Shown here: positions 20,745 to 30,548 of the stretch, in pieces | How positions within the stretch are numbered: the first letter of the stretch is position 1 | Layout: each line of letters opens with the position of its first letter | NCBI GenBank assembly: GCA_038116945.1 | Contig: JAYOEY010000002.1 | Location: 296,674 to 360,673, forward strand | DNA length: 64,000 nt | DNA from: JAYOEY01 sp038116945 | GTDB taxonomy: Bacteria; Pseudomonadota; Alphaproteobacteria; MPNO01; UBA2964 | Reading direction: 5' to 3' | The notes under the pieces: generated by a model | Database searches by the model: none | Told to the model about the DNA's origin: nothing | The model's input: only the letters and a program-made list of their open reading frames with translations | Position numbers and translations under genes: made by a program

Positions 20745-20784
20745 GCCGGGCCGGGGCTCTTTGTTTGTCGCGTCCAAGAAGCGA

Positions 20785-20814
20785 TTGATTTCCGTATACT
20801 TTTTTTGCTAATAC
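20785..20814 (+). promoter_or_regulatory. weak candidate promoter before the RodZ-like gene
   Basis: TTGATT at 20785-20790, an 18-bp spacer, and TAATAC at 20809-20814 within an AT-rich patch unusual for this genome. An alternative -10, TATACT at 20795-20800, has no good -35. If used, it would make the GTG at 20830 nearly leaderless and favour the TTG at 20905 as start. Confidence 0.25.
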
Positions 20815-20829
20815 CGCATTGGCGTCAGG

Positions 20830-22149
20830 GTGGCGCGACGGGCAGCGGTCCGTTCCGTCCTGCGCCTGAACGATCAGCGTCAATCATCGATAGAGACGGC
20901 AGCCTTGGCAGAGTCCCGTACGGCAAGCAATGTCCCTTCGGCGGATACCGCGCGTCAGGCGGTTGAGTTCGGCGCGTCGATGCGCGAGATGCGGCGCGCG
21001 CACAACCGCGAACTTGCCGACGTCGCCGCCATTCTGAAAATTCGCCAGGTCTATCTTCAGGCGATCGAGGAAGGCCGTTTCAACGCCCTGCCCGGACGCA
21101 CCTACGCGACGGGTTTTATTCGGGCCTACGCCGATTATCTCGGCCTCGACCTGAATGAGGTCATGCGCCGCTATCGCGAGATCACCGGCGATCAGCCGGC
21201 CCAGACGACGCTGGTGCCGCCGTCCCCGGTGGTCGAGGCGCGTTTGCCGACAGGGTTTATTCTGCTGGTCGCGGCAATTCTCGCCGTCGCGGTCTATGGC
21301 GGCTGGTATTACCTCACCGTCGATGGGCGCGACCCCATCGAAGTCGTATCCAGATTGCCCGACCGGCTTGCCGAGCTGGTCGGTCTGAACGGAAGCGCCG
21401 CGCCGGTTCCGGCGGATGAAAAGCCGCCGATTCCGTTGCCGCAGGAATCAAAGCCGGCGGCTCCGCCGACCGTCGCCGAAGAGAAAGTGACGCGCGGCGC
21501 GGCACCCGCGCCCGCGCCTTCTTCAGCGCCGGGCGACGCCGTTAGGGCGGCTGTTGCGGAACCTGAAAATGCGCCGCCTGCGGTGCCCGCTGAACCCGCT
21601 GTTCCGGCCACGGTTCCTGCAACCGTACCGGAAGTTTCCCCGCAACCCGAGCCAGAGGCGCCGAGCGCGGTCGCGAATGCAACGGAAGCAGCGCCGTCCG
21701 GCGTCGCGCCGGCAGTAACCGAACCCGCGTCCACCCCCGAGGGCGGACAGGACCCGGTCGCCACGACGGCGCAGGCGCCCGACGCGGCGTCGACGGAAAA
21801 TAACGAAGCGCCGCCTCCGGCGCCGGCATCTGTCGCGCCCAAGGTCGAGCAGCCGGGTTCGGAGGCGGGCGGGCCTGCGCGTCGCGTCGTCCTTCGGGCC
21901 AGTTCGATCACCTGGGTTGAACTGCGGGACAGGGACGGTAAGCGGCTTTACTCCCGGTTGATGAAAAATGGAGAAACCTTTTCGGTTCCGCCCGACCGGG
22001 GCGCCGTTCTCGAAACCGGCAATGCCGGCGGGCTCGATATCCTGGTCGACGGAACCCCGATCGCGCCGCTCGGCCCTCAGGGTGCGGTGCGGCGCGACGT
22101 ATTGCTGGAGCCTGACGCCCTGCTGGGCCGCTCGCCCGGGGGACGTTAG
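20830..22149 (+). CDS. RodZ-like helix-turn-helix membrane protein (DUF4115)
   Basis: Up to 439 residues. A Cro/C1-type helix-turn-helix region spans about 45-115 (REMRRAHNRELADVAAILKI through TYATGFIRAYADYLGLD), one membrane segment about 140-158 (FILLVAAILAVAVYGGWYYL), then a long Pro/Ala-rich periplasmic linker and a C-terminal DUF4115 beta domain (VVLRASSITWVELRDRDGK). This is the layout of RodZ, which links MreB to the cell-wall elongation machinery. The start is uncertain: GTG 20830 is the longest, and TTG 20905 follows a GAGACGG purine stretch and fits the candidate promoter better. Confidence 0.85.
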   Translation: MARRAAVRSVLRLNDQRQSSIETAALAESRTASNVPSADTARQAVEFGASMREMRRAHNRELADVAAILKIRQVYLQAIEEGRFNALPGRTYATGFIRAYADYLGLDLNEVMRRYREITGDQPAQTTLVPPSPVVEARLPTGFILLVAAILAVAVYGGWYYLTVDGRDPIEVVSRLPDRLAELVGLNGSAAPVPADEKPPIPLPQESKPAAPPTVAEEKVTRGAAPAPAPSSAPGDAVRAAVAEPENAPPAVPAEPAVPATVPATVPEVSPQPEPEAPSAVANATEAAPSGVAPAVTEPASTPEGGQDPVATTAQAPDAASTENNEAPPPAPASVAPKVEQPGSEAGGPARRVVLRASSITWVELRDRDGKRLYSRLMKNGETFSVPPDRGAVLETGNAGGLDILVDGTPIAPLGPQGAVRRDVLLEPDALLGRSPGGR

Positions 22150-22254
22150 CCGGTTTCCGGCGCGAATCTTTCCTTTTCTTGATTACCCCGCGCCGCGCCC
22201 ATAGTTTGTGCCGGCAAAACCCGAACAACCCTGAACGCCACTGGAACTGAAAAC

Positions 22255-23499
22255 ATGGCCGGTTTGCAGCCCGTACGAGGAACGCGCGATATTCTGCCTG
22301 ACGAGAGAAGGGCGCATCGCCGTATCGAAGAAACCGGCCGGGCCATCGCGGAACGCTTCGGTTTCGAAGAAATTGCCACGCCGATATTCGAATTTTCTGA
22401 CGTCTTTCGCCGGACGCTCGGCGATACCTCCGACATCGTCACCAAGGAGATGTACAGCTTCACCGACAAGGGCGGCGACGAGGTGACGCTGAGGCCCGAA
22501 GGGACCGCCGGGGTGGCGCGCATGTTCATAGCCGGCGGGCTGGCCCAGAGCCTGCCGCTCAAGTTTTTCTATCAGGGCCCGATGTTCCGTTATGAACGGC
22601 CCCAGAAAGGCCGTTTCCGGCAATTTCATCAGATCGGCGTCGAACTGCTCGGGGTGGCCGAGCCCGAAGCCGATGTCGAGGTGATAGCACTCGGCGCGTT
22701 GCTGCTCGAAACCCTCGGGCTTGCGGACAGCACCACTCTTGAACTCAATACGCTCGGCAACGCGGAAAGCCGCGCCGCCTATCGCGGCGTGCTGGTCGAT
22801 TATCTTTCCACGCGCCGTGCAGATCTGTCGGAGGACAGCCAGGCGCGGCTTGAGCGCAACCCGCTGCGCATTCTCGATTCCAAGGACGAGGGCGACCGGA
22901 AGGTCGTCGCCGATGCGCCGGATTTCGGCGACAGTCTCGATGCCGAGTCGGTAGAGTTTTTCGATGCGGTAAAGCAAGGTCTCTCGGCGCTGGGCATCGA
23001 ATACAGATTGAATTCCCGGCTGGTCCGAGGGCTCGATTACTACTGTCACACGGCGTTCGAATTCACCACCCAGGCGCTCGGCGCCCAAGGGACCGTCCTT
23101 GCCGGCGGGCGCTATGACGGGCTGATTGAACAGATGGGCGGTCGCGCCACGCCTGGCGTCGGATGGGCCGCAGGCGTTGAACGCCTGGCGCTGCTGGCCG
23201 GCGAAGCGCCCGCCGCGCCGCGCCCGATCGCTGTCGTTCCGGTCTCGCGCGAACAGGGGGCGCTTGCGACGAAGATCGCCCACGACCTCCGCCGGGACGG
23301 TTATGTCGTCGAACTCGCCTTTCGCGGCAACATGAGCAAACGGCTCAAACGCGCCAACGGGATGAAGGCGAGCGCGGCCGTTATTCTTGGCCCCGACGAG
23401 GCGGAGCGCGGCGCTGCGACGGTCCGCAATCTGGATGACGGCACCCAGACTGAAGCGCCGCTCGACGGGCTCGGCGGATATCTGATCTCATTCCGGTAG
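22255..23499 (+). CDS. hisS: histidine--tRNA ligase
   Basis: Class II synthetase charging tRNA-His. 414 residues, normal. Motif 2 region (LKFFYQGPMFRYERPQKGR) and the histidine-specific motifs VRGLDYYCHTAFEF and GGRYDGL are all present, with the C-terminal anticodon-binding domain beginning near PRPIAVVPVS. It starts 105 bp after the RodZ-like gene; the ispG gene often found between these two in proteobacteria is missing here. hemA follows 5 bp later. Confidence 0.97.
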   Translation: MAGLQPVRGTRDILPDERRAHRRIEETGRAIAERFGFEEIATPIFEFSDVFRRTLGDTSDIVTKEMYSFTDKGGDEVTLRPEGTAGVARMFIAGGLAQSLPLKFFYQGPMFRYERPQKGRFRQFHQIGVELLGVAEPEADVEVIALGALLLETLGLADSTTLELNTLGNAESRAAYRGVLVDYLSTRRADLSEDSQARLERNPLRILDSKDEGDRKVVADAPDFGDSLDAESVEFFDAVKQGLSALGIEYRLNSRLVRGLDYYCHTAFEFTTQALGAQGTVLAGGRYDGLIEQMGGRATPGVGWAAGVERLALLAGEAPAAPRPIAVVPVSREQGALATKIAHDLRRDGYVVELAFRGNMSKRLKRANGMKASAAVILGPDEAERGAATVRNLDDGTQTEAPLDGLGGYLISFR

Positions 23500-23504
23500 C
23501 GGCG

Positions 23505-24797
23505 ATGACGGCAGGTTCGGGAACGGCCCGACTGCTGCTGGTCGGGGCCAATCATCGGTCGAGCAGCGCGTCTCTGCGCGAGCGGCTCTATTTCGAGCCC
23601 TCCGAAACGCCGGCGTTTCTCGCGCGCCTGCGCCGGGACGGACTCGGCTCGGCGCTGGCGCTGGCGACATGCGACCGGGTGGAGGTCGTCGCCGCTCATG
23701 ACGACGCGGACCGCGCGGCCGGAATCATTCTCGACACTCTGGCGTCCCGAAGCGGCGTGCCCCGGCCGGATCTGGACGATCAATGCATCCGTCTTGCCGG
23801 TCAGGCGGCGCTGCGTCATCTCTTTTCCGTGTCCGCGTCTCTCGAAAGCCTGATCGTCGGCGAACCGCAGGTGCTGGGGCAGGTTCGCGCCGGCGACCGG
23901 ATGGCGCGCGAAGCCGGCATGATCGACCCGACGCTGGACGCGGCCCTGTCTCGTGCCTATCACACGGCAAAACGGGTGCGCACCGAAACCGCGATCGGCG
24001 AACGACCGGTGTCGATCGCGTCGTCGGCGGAACGGACGGCGCGGAACATTCACGGCGACCTGTCATCGACATCGGTGCTGCTGGTCGGCGGCGGAGAAAT
24101 GGGCTGTATGATCGCCGATCACCTGCGCGCTGCGGGCGCCGGCCGGTTGACGGTAGCCGCCCGTATCGCATCCCAGGCGCAGGGGCTCGCCCGCCAGCTC
24201 GGTGGGCATTACGGCCTGTTCGAGGAACTCGACGCCCTTCTGGCCGACGCGGACATCGTGATTGGCGCGCTTGGCGCCGGGCGTCCCGAAATTTCGGAGT
24301 CCTCGGTGCGGCGCGCAATAGCAAGGCGGCGGCGGAAACCGGTCTTTCTCATCGACGCAAGCGTCCCCGGCGATATCGATCCGAAGGTCAACGATCTCGA
24401 CAGCGCGTTTCTTTACGACCTCGACGACCTGGACGCGGTGGCCAGCGAAGGGAGAAATGTCCGCGACAGCGAAGCCGTCGCGGCGCGTGCCATCGTCGAT
24501 CAGGAAGTTTCACGGTTTCTGATCGACGAGGCGGGGCGCGACGCCGACCCGCTGGTAACCGCGCTCCGGCGACAGTTCGAAAGCGCGCGGGAGGCCGCCC
24601 TCTCGGATGCGGCGGGGGACGCGTCCCGCGCGACCCAGCTTCTGATCAACAGGCTTTTGCACGATCCCTCTTCCGCTTTGCGCCGGATGGCTGAAGACGG
24701 AGACGGATCGATCGACCGGGCGCGCGACGTTCTCGCGCGCCTGTTCGATCTGCCCGCGACCGGGCCCGGCATGGAGAACGACGAAAATGATGGATGA
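23505..24797 (+). CDS. hemA: glutamyl-tRNA reductase
   Basis: NADPH-dependent enzyme reducing glutamyl-tRNA to glutamate-1-semialdehyde, first step of the C5 route to 5-aminolevulinate and tetrapyrroles. 430 residues. The catalytic Cys is C56 in LALATCDRVEV, close to the canonical STCNRTE; SASLESLIVGEPQVLGQV matches the conserved specificity region; VLLVGGGEMGCMIADHL is the nucleotide-binding loop; and the C-terminal dimerisation helix is present. It lies between hisS and prfA and overlaps prfA by 11 bp. Most alphaproteobacteria use ALA synthase instead, so its presence is notable. No hemL is visible. Confidence 0.93.
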   Translation: MTAGSGTARLLLVGANHRSSSASLRERLYFEPSETPAFLARLRRDGLGSALALATCDRVEVVAAHDDADRAAGIILDTLASRSGVPRPDLDDQCIRLAGQAALRHLFSVSASLESLIVGEPQVLGQVRAGDRMAREAGMIDPTLDAALSRAYHTAKRVRTETAIGERPVSIASSAERTARNIHGDLSSTSVLLVGGGEMGCMIADHLRAAGAGRLTVAARIASQAQGLARQLGGHYGLFEELDALLADADIVIGALGAGRPEISESSVRRAIARRRRKPVFLIDASVPGDIDPKVNDLDSAFLYDLDDLDAVASEGRNVRDSEAVAARAIVDQEVSRFLIDEAGRDADPLVTALRRQFESAREAALSDAAGDASRATQLLINRLLHDPSSALRRMAEDGDGSIDRARDVLARLFDLPATGPGMENDENDG

Positions 24798-25860
24798 AAA
24801 ACTCGATGCCCTGGTCGCCCGGCGCGACGAACTCGCGGCCCTTATGTCGACAGGCGACGCCGGCAGCGCCGAAAATTACGCGCAGCTGTCGAAGGAATAT
24901 GCCGAGCTGACGCCGGTTGTCGAATGTATCGAGGAACAGCGCGCTCTTGAGGCCGAAATCGGCGACCTCGAAGCGATGGCAGCCGATACCGCCAGCGACG
25001 AGGAGATGCGCGCCCTCGCGGATGCGGAACTGAGAGACGCGCGCGAACGGCTGCCGGAGATCGAAAGCAGGCTGAAGGTCCTTCTTCTGCCCAGGGACGC
25101 CGCGGACGAAAAGAACGCCATTCTGGAGGTGCGCGCCGGCACCGGCGGAGATGAAGCCGCCCTGTTCGCCGCCGATCTTTTCAGGATGTACCAGCGTTAC
25201 GCGGAGCGCCACGGGTGGCGGTTCGAGACGATGGACATCTCCGAAATCGGCATCGGCGGCTACAAGGATGCGACGGCGGAAATTTCCGGCAAGGGCGTGT
25301 TCGCGCGGCTGAAGTTCGAATCCGGCGTGCACCGCGTCCAGCGCGTGCCGGAAACGGAATCGGGAGGCCGCATCCACACCTCGGCGGCGACGGTCGCCGT
25401 CCTGCCCGAGGCGGAAGAGGTCGACGTGCAGGTCGAGGAAAAGGATCTTCGCATCGATACCTACCGCTCGCAGGGCGCTGGCGGCCAGCATGTGAACACG
25501 ACGGACAGCGCGGTGCGCATCACCCATATTCCAACCGGCATCGTCGTGACCCAGCAGGACGAGAAATCGCAGCACAAGAATCGCGCCAAGGCGATGAAAA
25601 TTCTCCGGGCGCGGCTCTACGACGCGGAACGCCAGGCGATGGAGGACGAGCGAGCGCGGACCCGGCGCAGCCAGGTCGGGTCGGGCGACCGGTCGGAACG
25701 GATCCGGACCTACAATTTTCCGCAGGGCCGCGTGACCGACCACCGGATTTCGCTGACGCTTCACAAGCTCGACCGCATCCTCGAAGGAGAGGCGCTGGAC
25801 GAAATCGTTGATGCGCTGATCGCGGAAGACCAGGCGGCGCGGCTCGCCGATTTCGGATGA
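24787..25860 (+). CDS. prfA: peptide chain release factor 1
   Basis: Class I release factor recognising UAA and UAG stop codons. 357 residues, full length. The universal GGQ motif is in QGAGGQHVNTTDSAVR, and the anticodon-mimic PxT-type region lies in EGGRIHTSAATVAVLPE. Two consecutive ATG codons (24787 and 24790) are possible starts, both inside the end of hemA. The stop overlaps the prmC start as ATGA. Confidence 0.97.
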   Translation: MMDEKLDALVARRDELAALMSTGDAGSAENYAQLSKEYAELTPVVECIEEQRALEAEIGDLEAMAADTASDEEMRALADAELRDARERLPEIESRLKVLLLPRDAADEKNAILEVRAGTGGDEAALFAADLFRMYQRYAERHGWRFETMDISEIGIGGYKDATAEISGKGVFARLKFESGVHRVQRVPETESGGRIHTSAATVAVLPEAEEVDVQVEEKDLRIDTYRSQGAGGQHVNTTDSAVRITHIPTGIVVTQQDEKSQHKNRAKAMKILRARLYDAERQAMEDERARTRRSQVGSGDRSERIRTYNFPQGRVTDHRISLTLHKLDRILEGEALDEIVDALIAEDQAARLADFG

Positions 25861-26714
25861 AAGCCTCCGACCTTCTTGCCGAAGGGACGCGGCGGATCGA
25901 AGCTGCGCGAATTGAGAATCCCATCGGCGACGCCAGGCAGCTGCTCATGCACGTTACCGGCTGGACGCGGACCGGCCTTGCCGCCGATCCCGACCGTGCG
26001 GTCGACGACGGGGTGGCCGGCGCTTTCCGGGCGCTGGTGGGGCGTCGCGCCGACCGGGAGCCTCTGTCTCACCTGATCGGACGGCGCGGTTTCTGGACTC
26101 TGGAACTGGAGGTCGGGCGCGACGTGCTCGATCCGAGGCCAGATTCGGAAACGCTGATCGAGGCCGCGCTGGACCGGTTCCCGGAACGCACGGCTCCGCT
26201 CTCGGTGCTCGATCTCGGGGTCGGCAGCGGGTGTCTCCTGTTGTCGTTTCTGGCGGAGCGGCCGAACGCGACCGGCGTCGGTGTCGATCTCTCTCCCGCG
26301 GCGCTGGCCGTCGCCCGGAGAAACGCGATGTCGACCGGCATCGCTGACCGGGTCGGCCTCGTCTGCGGCTGCTGGGGACGGGGCATCGAACGCCGTTTCG
26401 ACCTGATCCTCTGTAATCCGCCCTATATCGAAAGCGGCGTCATCGGGGGACTCGCGCCCGAAGTTTCCTGCCATGAACCGCGCCTCGCGCTGGATGGCGG
26501 CGCCGACGGGTTCGCAGCCTATCGCGCGGTCGCTCCGGAAATCGCCAGGCTGCTCGATCCGCAAGGCGCGGCGATCGTCGAAGCAGGCGCCGGGCAGATC
26601 GACGGAATCGTCGCGCTGTTCGCAGGTGAAGGGCTTGCATGTTGCGGCCAGCGGAAAGATCTCGGTGGCGTCGCCAGGGCCGGGATTTTTCAGCCTGCGC
26701 CTGCGCTGTCCTGA
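25857..26714 (+). CDS. prmC: release factor glutamine methyltransferase
   Basis: Methylates the Gln of the GGQ motif in release factors RF1 and RF2. 285 residues. SAM motif I is LDLGVGSGCLLLSFL and the catalytic NPPY is in LILCNPPYIES. An ATGA overlap couples it to prfA, its substrate, the classic arrangement. The 3' end is followed by about 300 bp without a gene. Confidence 0.96.
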   Translation: MKASDLLAEGTRRIEAARIENPIGDARQLLMHVTGWTRTGLAADPDRAVDDGVAGAFRALVGRRADREPLSHLIGRRGFWTLELEVGRDVLDPRPDSETLIEAALDRFPERTAPLSVLDLGVGSGCLLLSFLAERPNATGVGVDLSPAALAVARRNAMSTGIADRVGLVCGCWGRGIERRFDLILCNPPYIESGVIGGLAPEVSCHEPRLALDGGADGFAAYRAVAPEIARLLDPQGAAIVEAGAGQIDGIVALFAGEGLACCGQRKDLGGVARAGIFQPAPALS

Positions 26715-27019
26715 CACCAAAAAAAGGGTTGGAAACACGGGCGATCCGCTCTAGTTTAGGGGCAGGACGATTGAAATTGCTCAAGGCATCTCGTCCTACC
26801 GGATCCTGAAACGGCTGCGCATGCAGAGACAGGGGCGACCGTAGGTAACGGTCTTCTTCCGCAGGTCATGGATTTCGCCGTCCCGGTATTTCCGGGGGGA
26901 ATCCCTGAAGAGGGTTTTTCTGGGGAGATTTCGGGTCAGGCGTCAGGCCGACCAGTACTACGAGTCGCGTCCGGCAAGGGGCCGGGTCACAACAAATTTG
27001 GGAAGTAATTCGGAACGTC
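26715..27019. other. intergenic region between prmC and the DUF4167 gene
   Basis: About 305 bp with no convincing open reading frame. The only signal I can point to is a weak promoter-like pair, TTGGAA (26729-26734), 17 bp, TAGTTT (26752-26757), which would leave a leader of some 250 nt before the DUF4167 start. I see no recognisable riboswitch, tRNA or strong terminator; a structured leader or small RNA remains possible but is not supported. Confidence 0.5.
26729..26757 (+). promoter_or_regulatory. weak candidate promoter for the DUF4167 gene
   Basis: TTGGAA and TAGTTT separated by 17 bp, just after the prmC stop. The -10 matches the sigma-70 consensus at only three positions. Listed because the spacing is ideal and a promoter is expected somewhere in this gap. 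Confidence 0.2.
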
Positions 27020-27631
27020 ATGATGAGATCAAGTCCGAACAACCGGCGCGCAAGAGGCCGGGGAAACGGGGGACGCCGTAACGGGCCGTCGAGTTCCCAG
27101 CATTTCGACAGCAGCGGGCCGGATCTGAAGGTTCGCGGCAACGCCAGCCAGATTGTCGAGAAATACCAGGCGCTGGCGCGCGAAGCGGCGACAGCCGGCG
27201 ATCCGGTAATGGCGGAAAACTACTACCAGCACGCCGAACATTATTTCCGCATCATGAGCGCCGCGGCAGAAGCGCGCGCCGAGGCGAACCGGCAGGACGG
27301 AGACCGGAGCGACCGCGGCAGCCGCGGCAACGGGAACGGACAGCACCGGCCGGAGGAAAACGAATCTTCCGACGAGAGCCTGATCGAAAACGGACCGGCC
27401 AACGGGAACGGCGCGGCGGCCGACGATAACGGTCCTGAACAGGGAGCGTCGCAAGAGCCGGTCGAAGACAGCGCCCCGCAGCCGAACGCCGACGAAACGC
27501 GGGAACCCCCGGAAGACAGTCGTAATCCCGCCGACATCGCGGCACGCGCCAGCCGACCGCGGCGCCGTCGTCCGCGGCCGGAGCCTGAACTGTCGGCGGA
27601 ACAGCCCGAGGCCGGCGATATCGTCAATTAG
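27020..27631 (+). CDS. DUF4167 domain-containing protein
   Basis: 203 residues. The conserved DUF4167 block covers about residues 12-85: a basic Arg/Gly/Asn-rich start (NNRRARGRGNGGRRNG) and then LKVRGNASQIVEKYQALAREA followed by GDPVMAENYYQHAEHYFRI. The rest is low-complexity, acidic and Pro/Asn/Gly-rich, ending in a basic patch RPRRRRPRPEPE. The RGG-like N-terminus suggests RNA binding, but function is unproven. The family is largely alphaproteobacterial and is commonly found downstream of prfA-prmC and near clpB. Confidence 0.92.
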   Translation: MMRSSPNNRRARGRGNGGRRNGPSSSQHFDSSGPDLKVRGNASQIVEKYQALAREAATAGDPVMAENYYQHAEHYFRIMSAAAEARAEANRQDGDRSDRGSRGNGNGQHRPEENESSDESLIENGPANGNGAAADDNGPEQGASQEPVEDSAPQPNADETREPPEDSRNPADIAARASRPRRRRPRPEPELSAEQPEAGDIVN

Positions 27632-27747
27632 CGGTTGATGCCGTGTCCGCCTTCGTCGGTTTTCCGGCGGCGGCGACGTCAAGATTTCCTTCAGATTTTC
27701 CCGTCAGGCTGGCCTGAAACGGGTCGTTTCGGCTCCGTTTAAAGAGA

Positions 27748-27776
27748 CTTGCCGGTTGGCCAGGGCATTCCCATAT
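27748..27776 (+). promoter_or_regulatory. sigma-32 (RpoH)-type heat-shock promoter of clpB
   Basis: CTTGCC at 27748-27753, a 15-bp spacer and TCCCATAT at 27769-27776. Compared with the RpoH consensus CTTGAA/CCCCATnT, the -35 matches four of six and the -10 matches every specified base but the first. Transcription would begin near 27784, about 85 nt before the clpB ATG. This fits known heat-shock control of clpB. Confidence 0.6.
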
Positions 27777-27868
27777 CTCCCTTGGGACGCCTTTCAGGGT
27801 CCCGCCAAACCGGTTCGCCCGCCCGTTGAGGGGGCAACGAACGCAATGTCTCTGGAGGGAGTTGCTCG

Positions 27869-30457
<2,589 letters not shown>

Positions 30458-30500
30458 ATCCGGCGGACCCTGCCCATGGAGCGACCCGGGTCGCGGCGTC

Positions 30501-30509
30501 TGTTATAAT
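30501..30509 (+). promoter_or_regulatory. extended -10 promoter for the TPR/GT41 gene
   Basis: TGTTATAAT at 30501-30509 is a perfect extended -10 (TGn-TATAAT), a striking match in GC-rich DNA. No -35 hexamer is obvious. It sits between the two arms of an imperfect inverted repeat (30481-30498 and 30511-30529), the left arm containing the perfect palindrome CGACCCGGGTCG, so a regulator may bind here. Confidence 0.5.
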
Positions 30510-30548
30510 GCGCCGCGGCGACGGGTCGCCACGGGAGGGATCGGAGAA

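Noticed and set aside
18690..20777. 695-codon minus-strand frame opposite ptsP
   Set aside because: Shadow of ptsP; composition and absence of motifs rule out a real gene.
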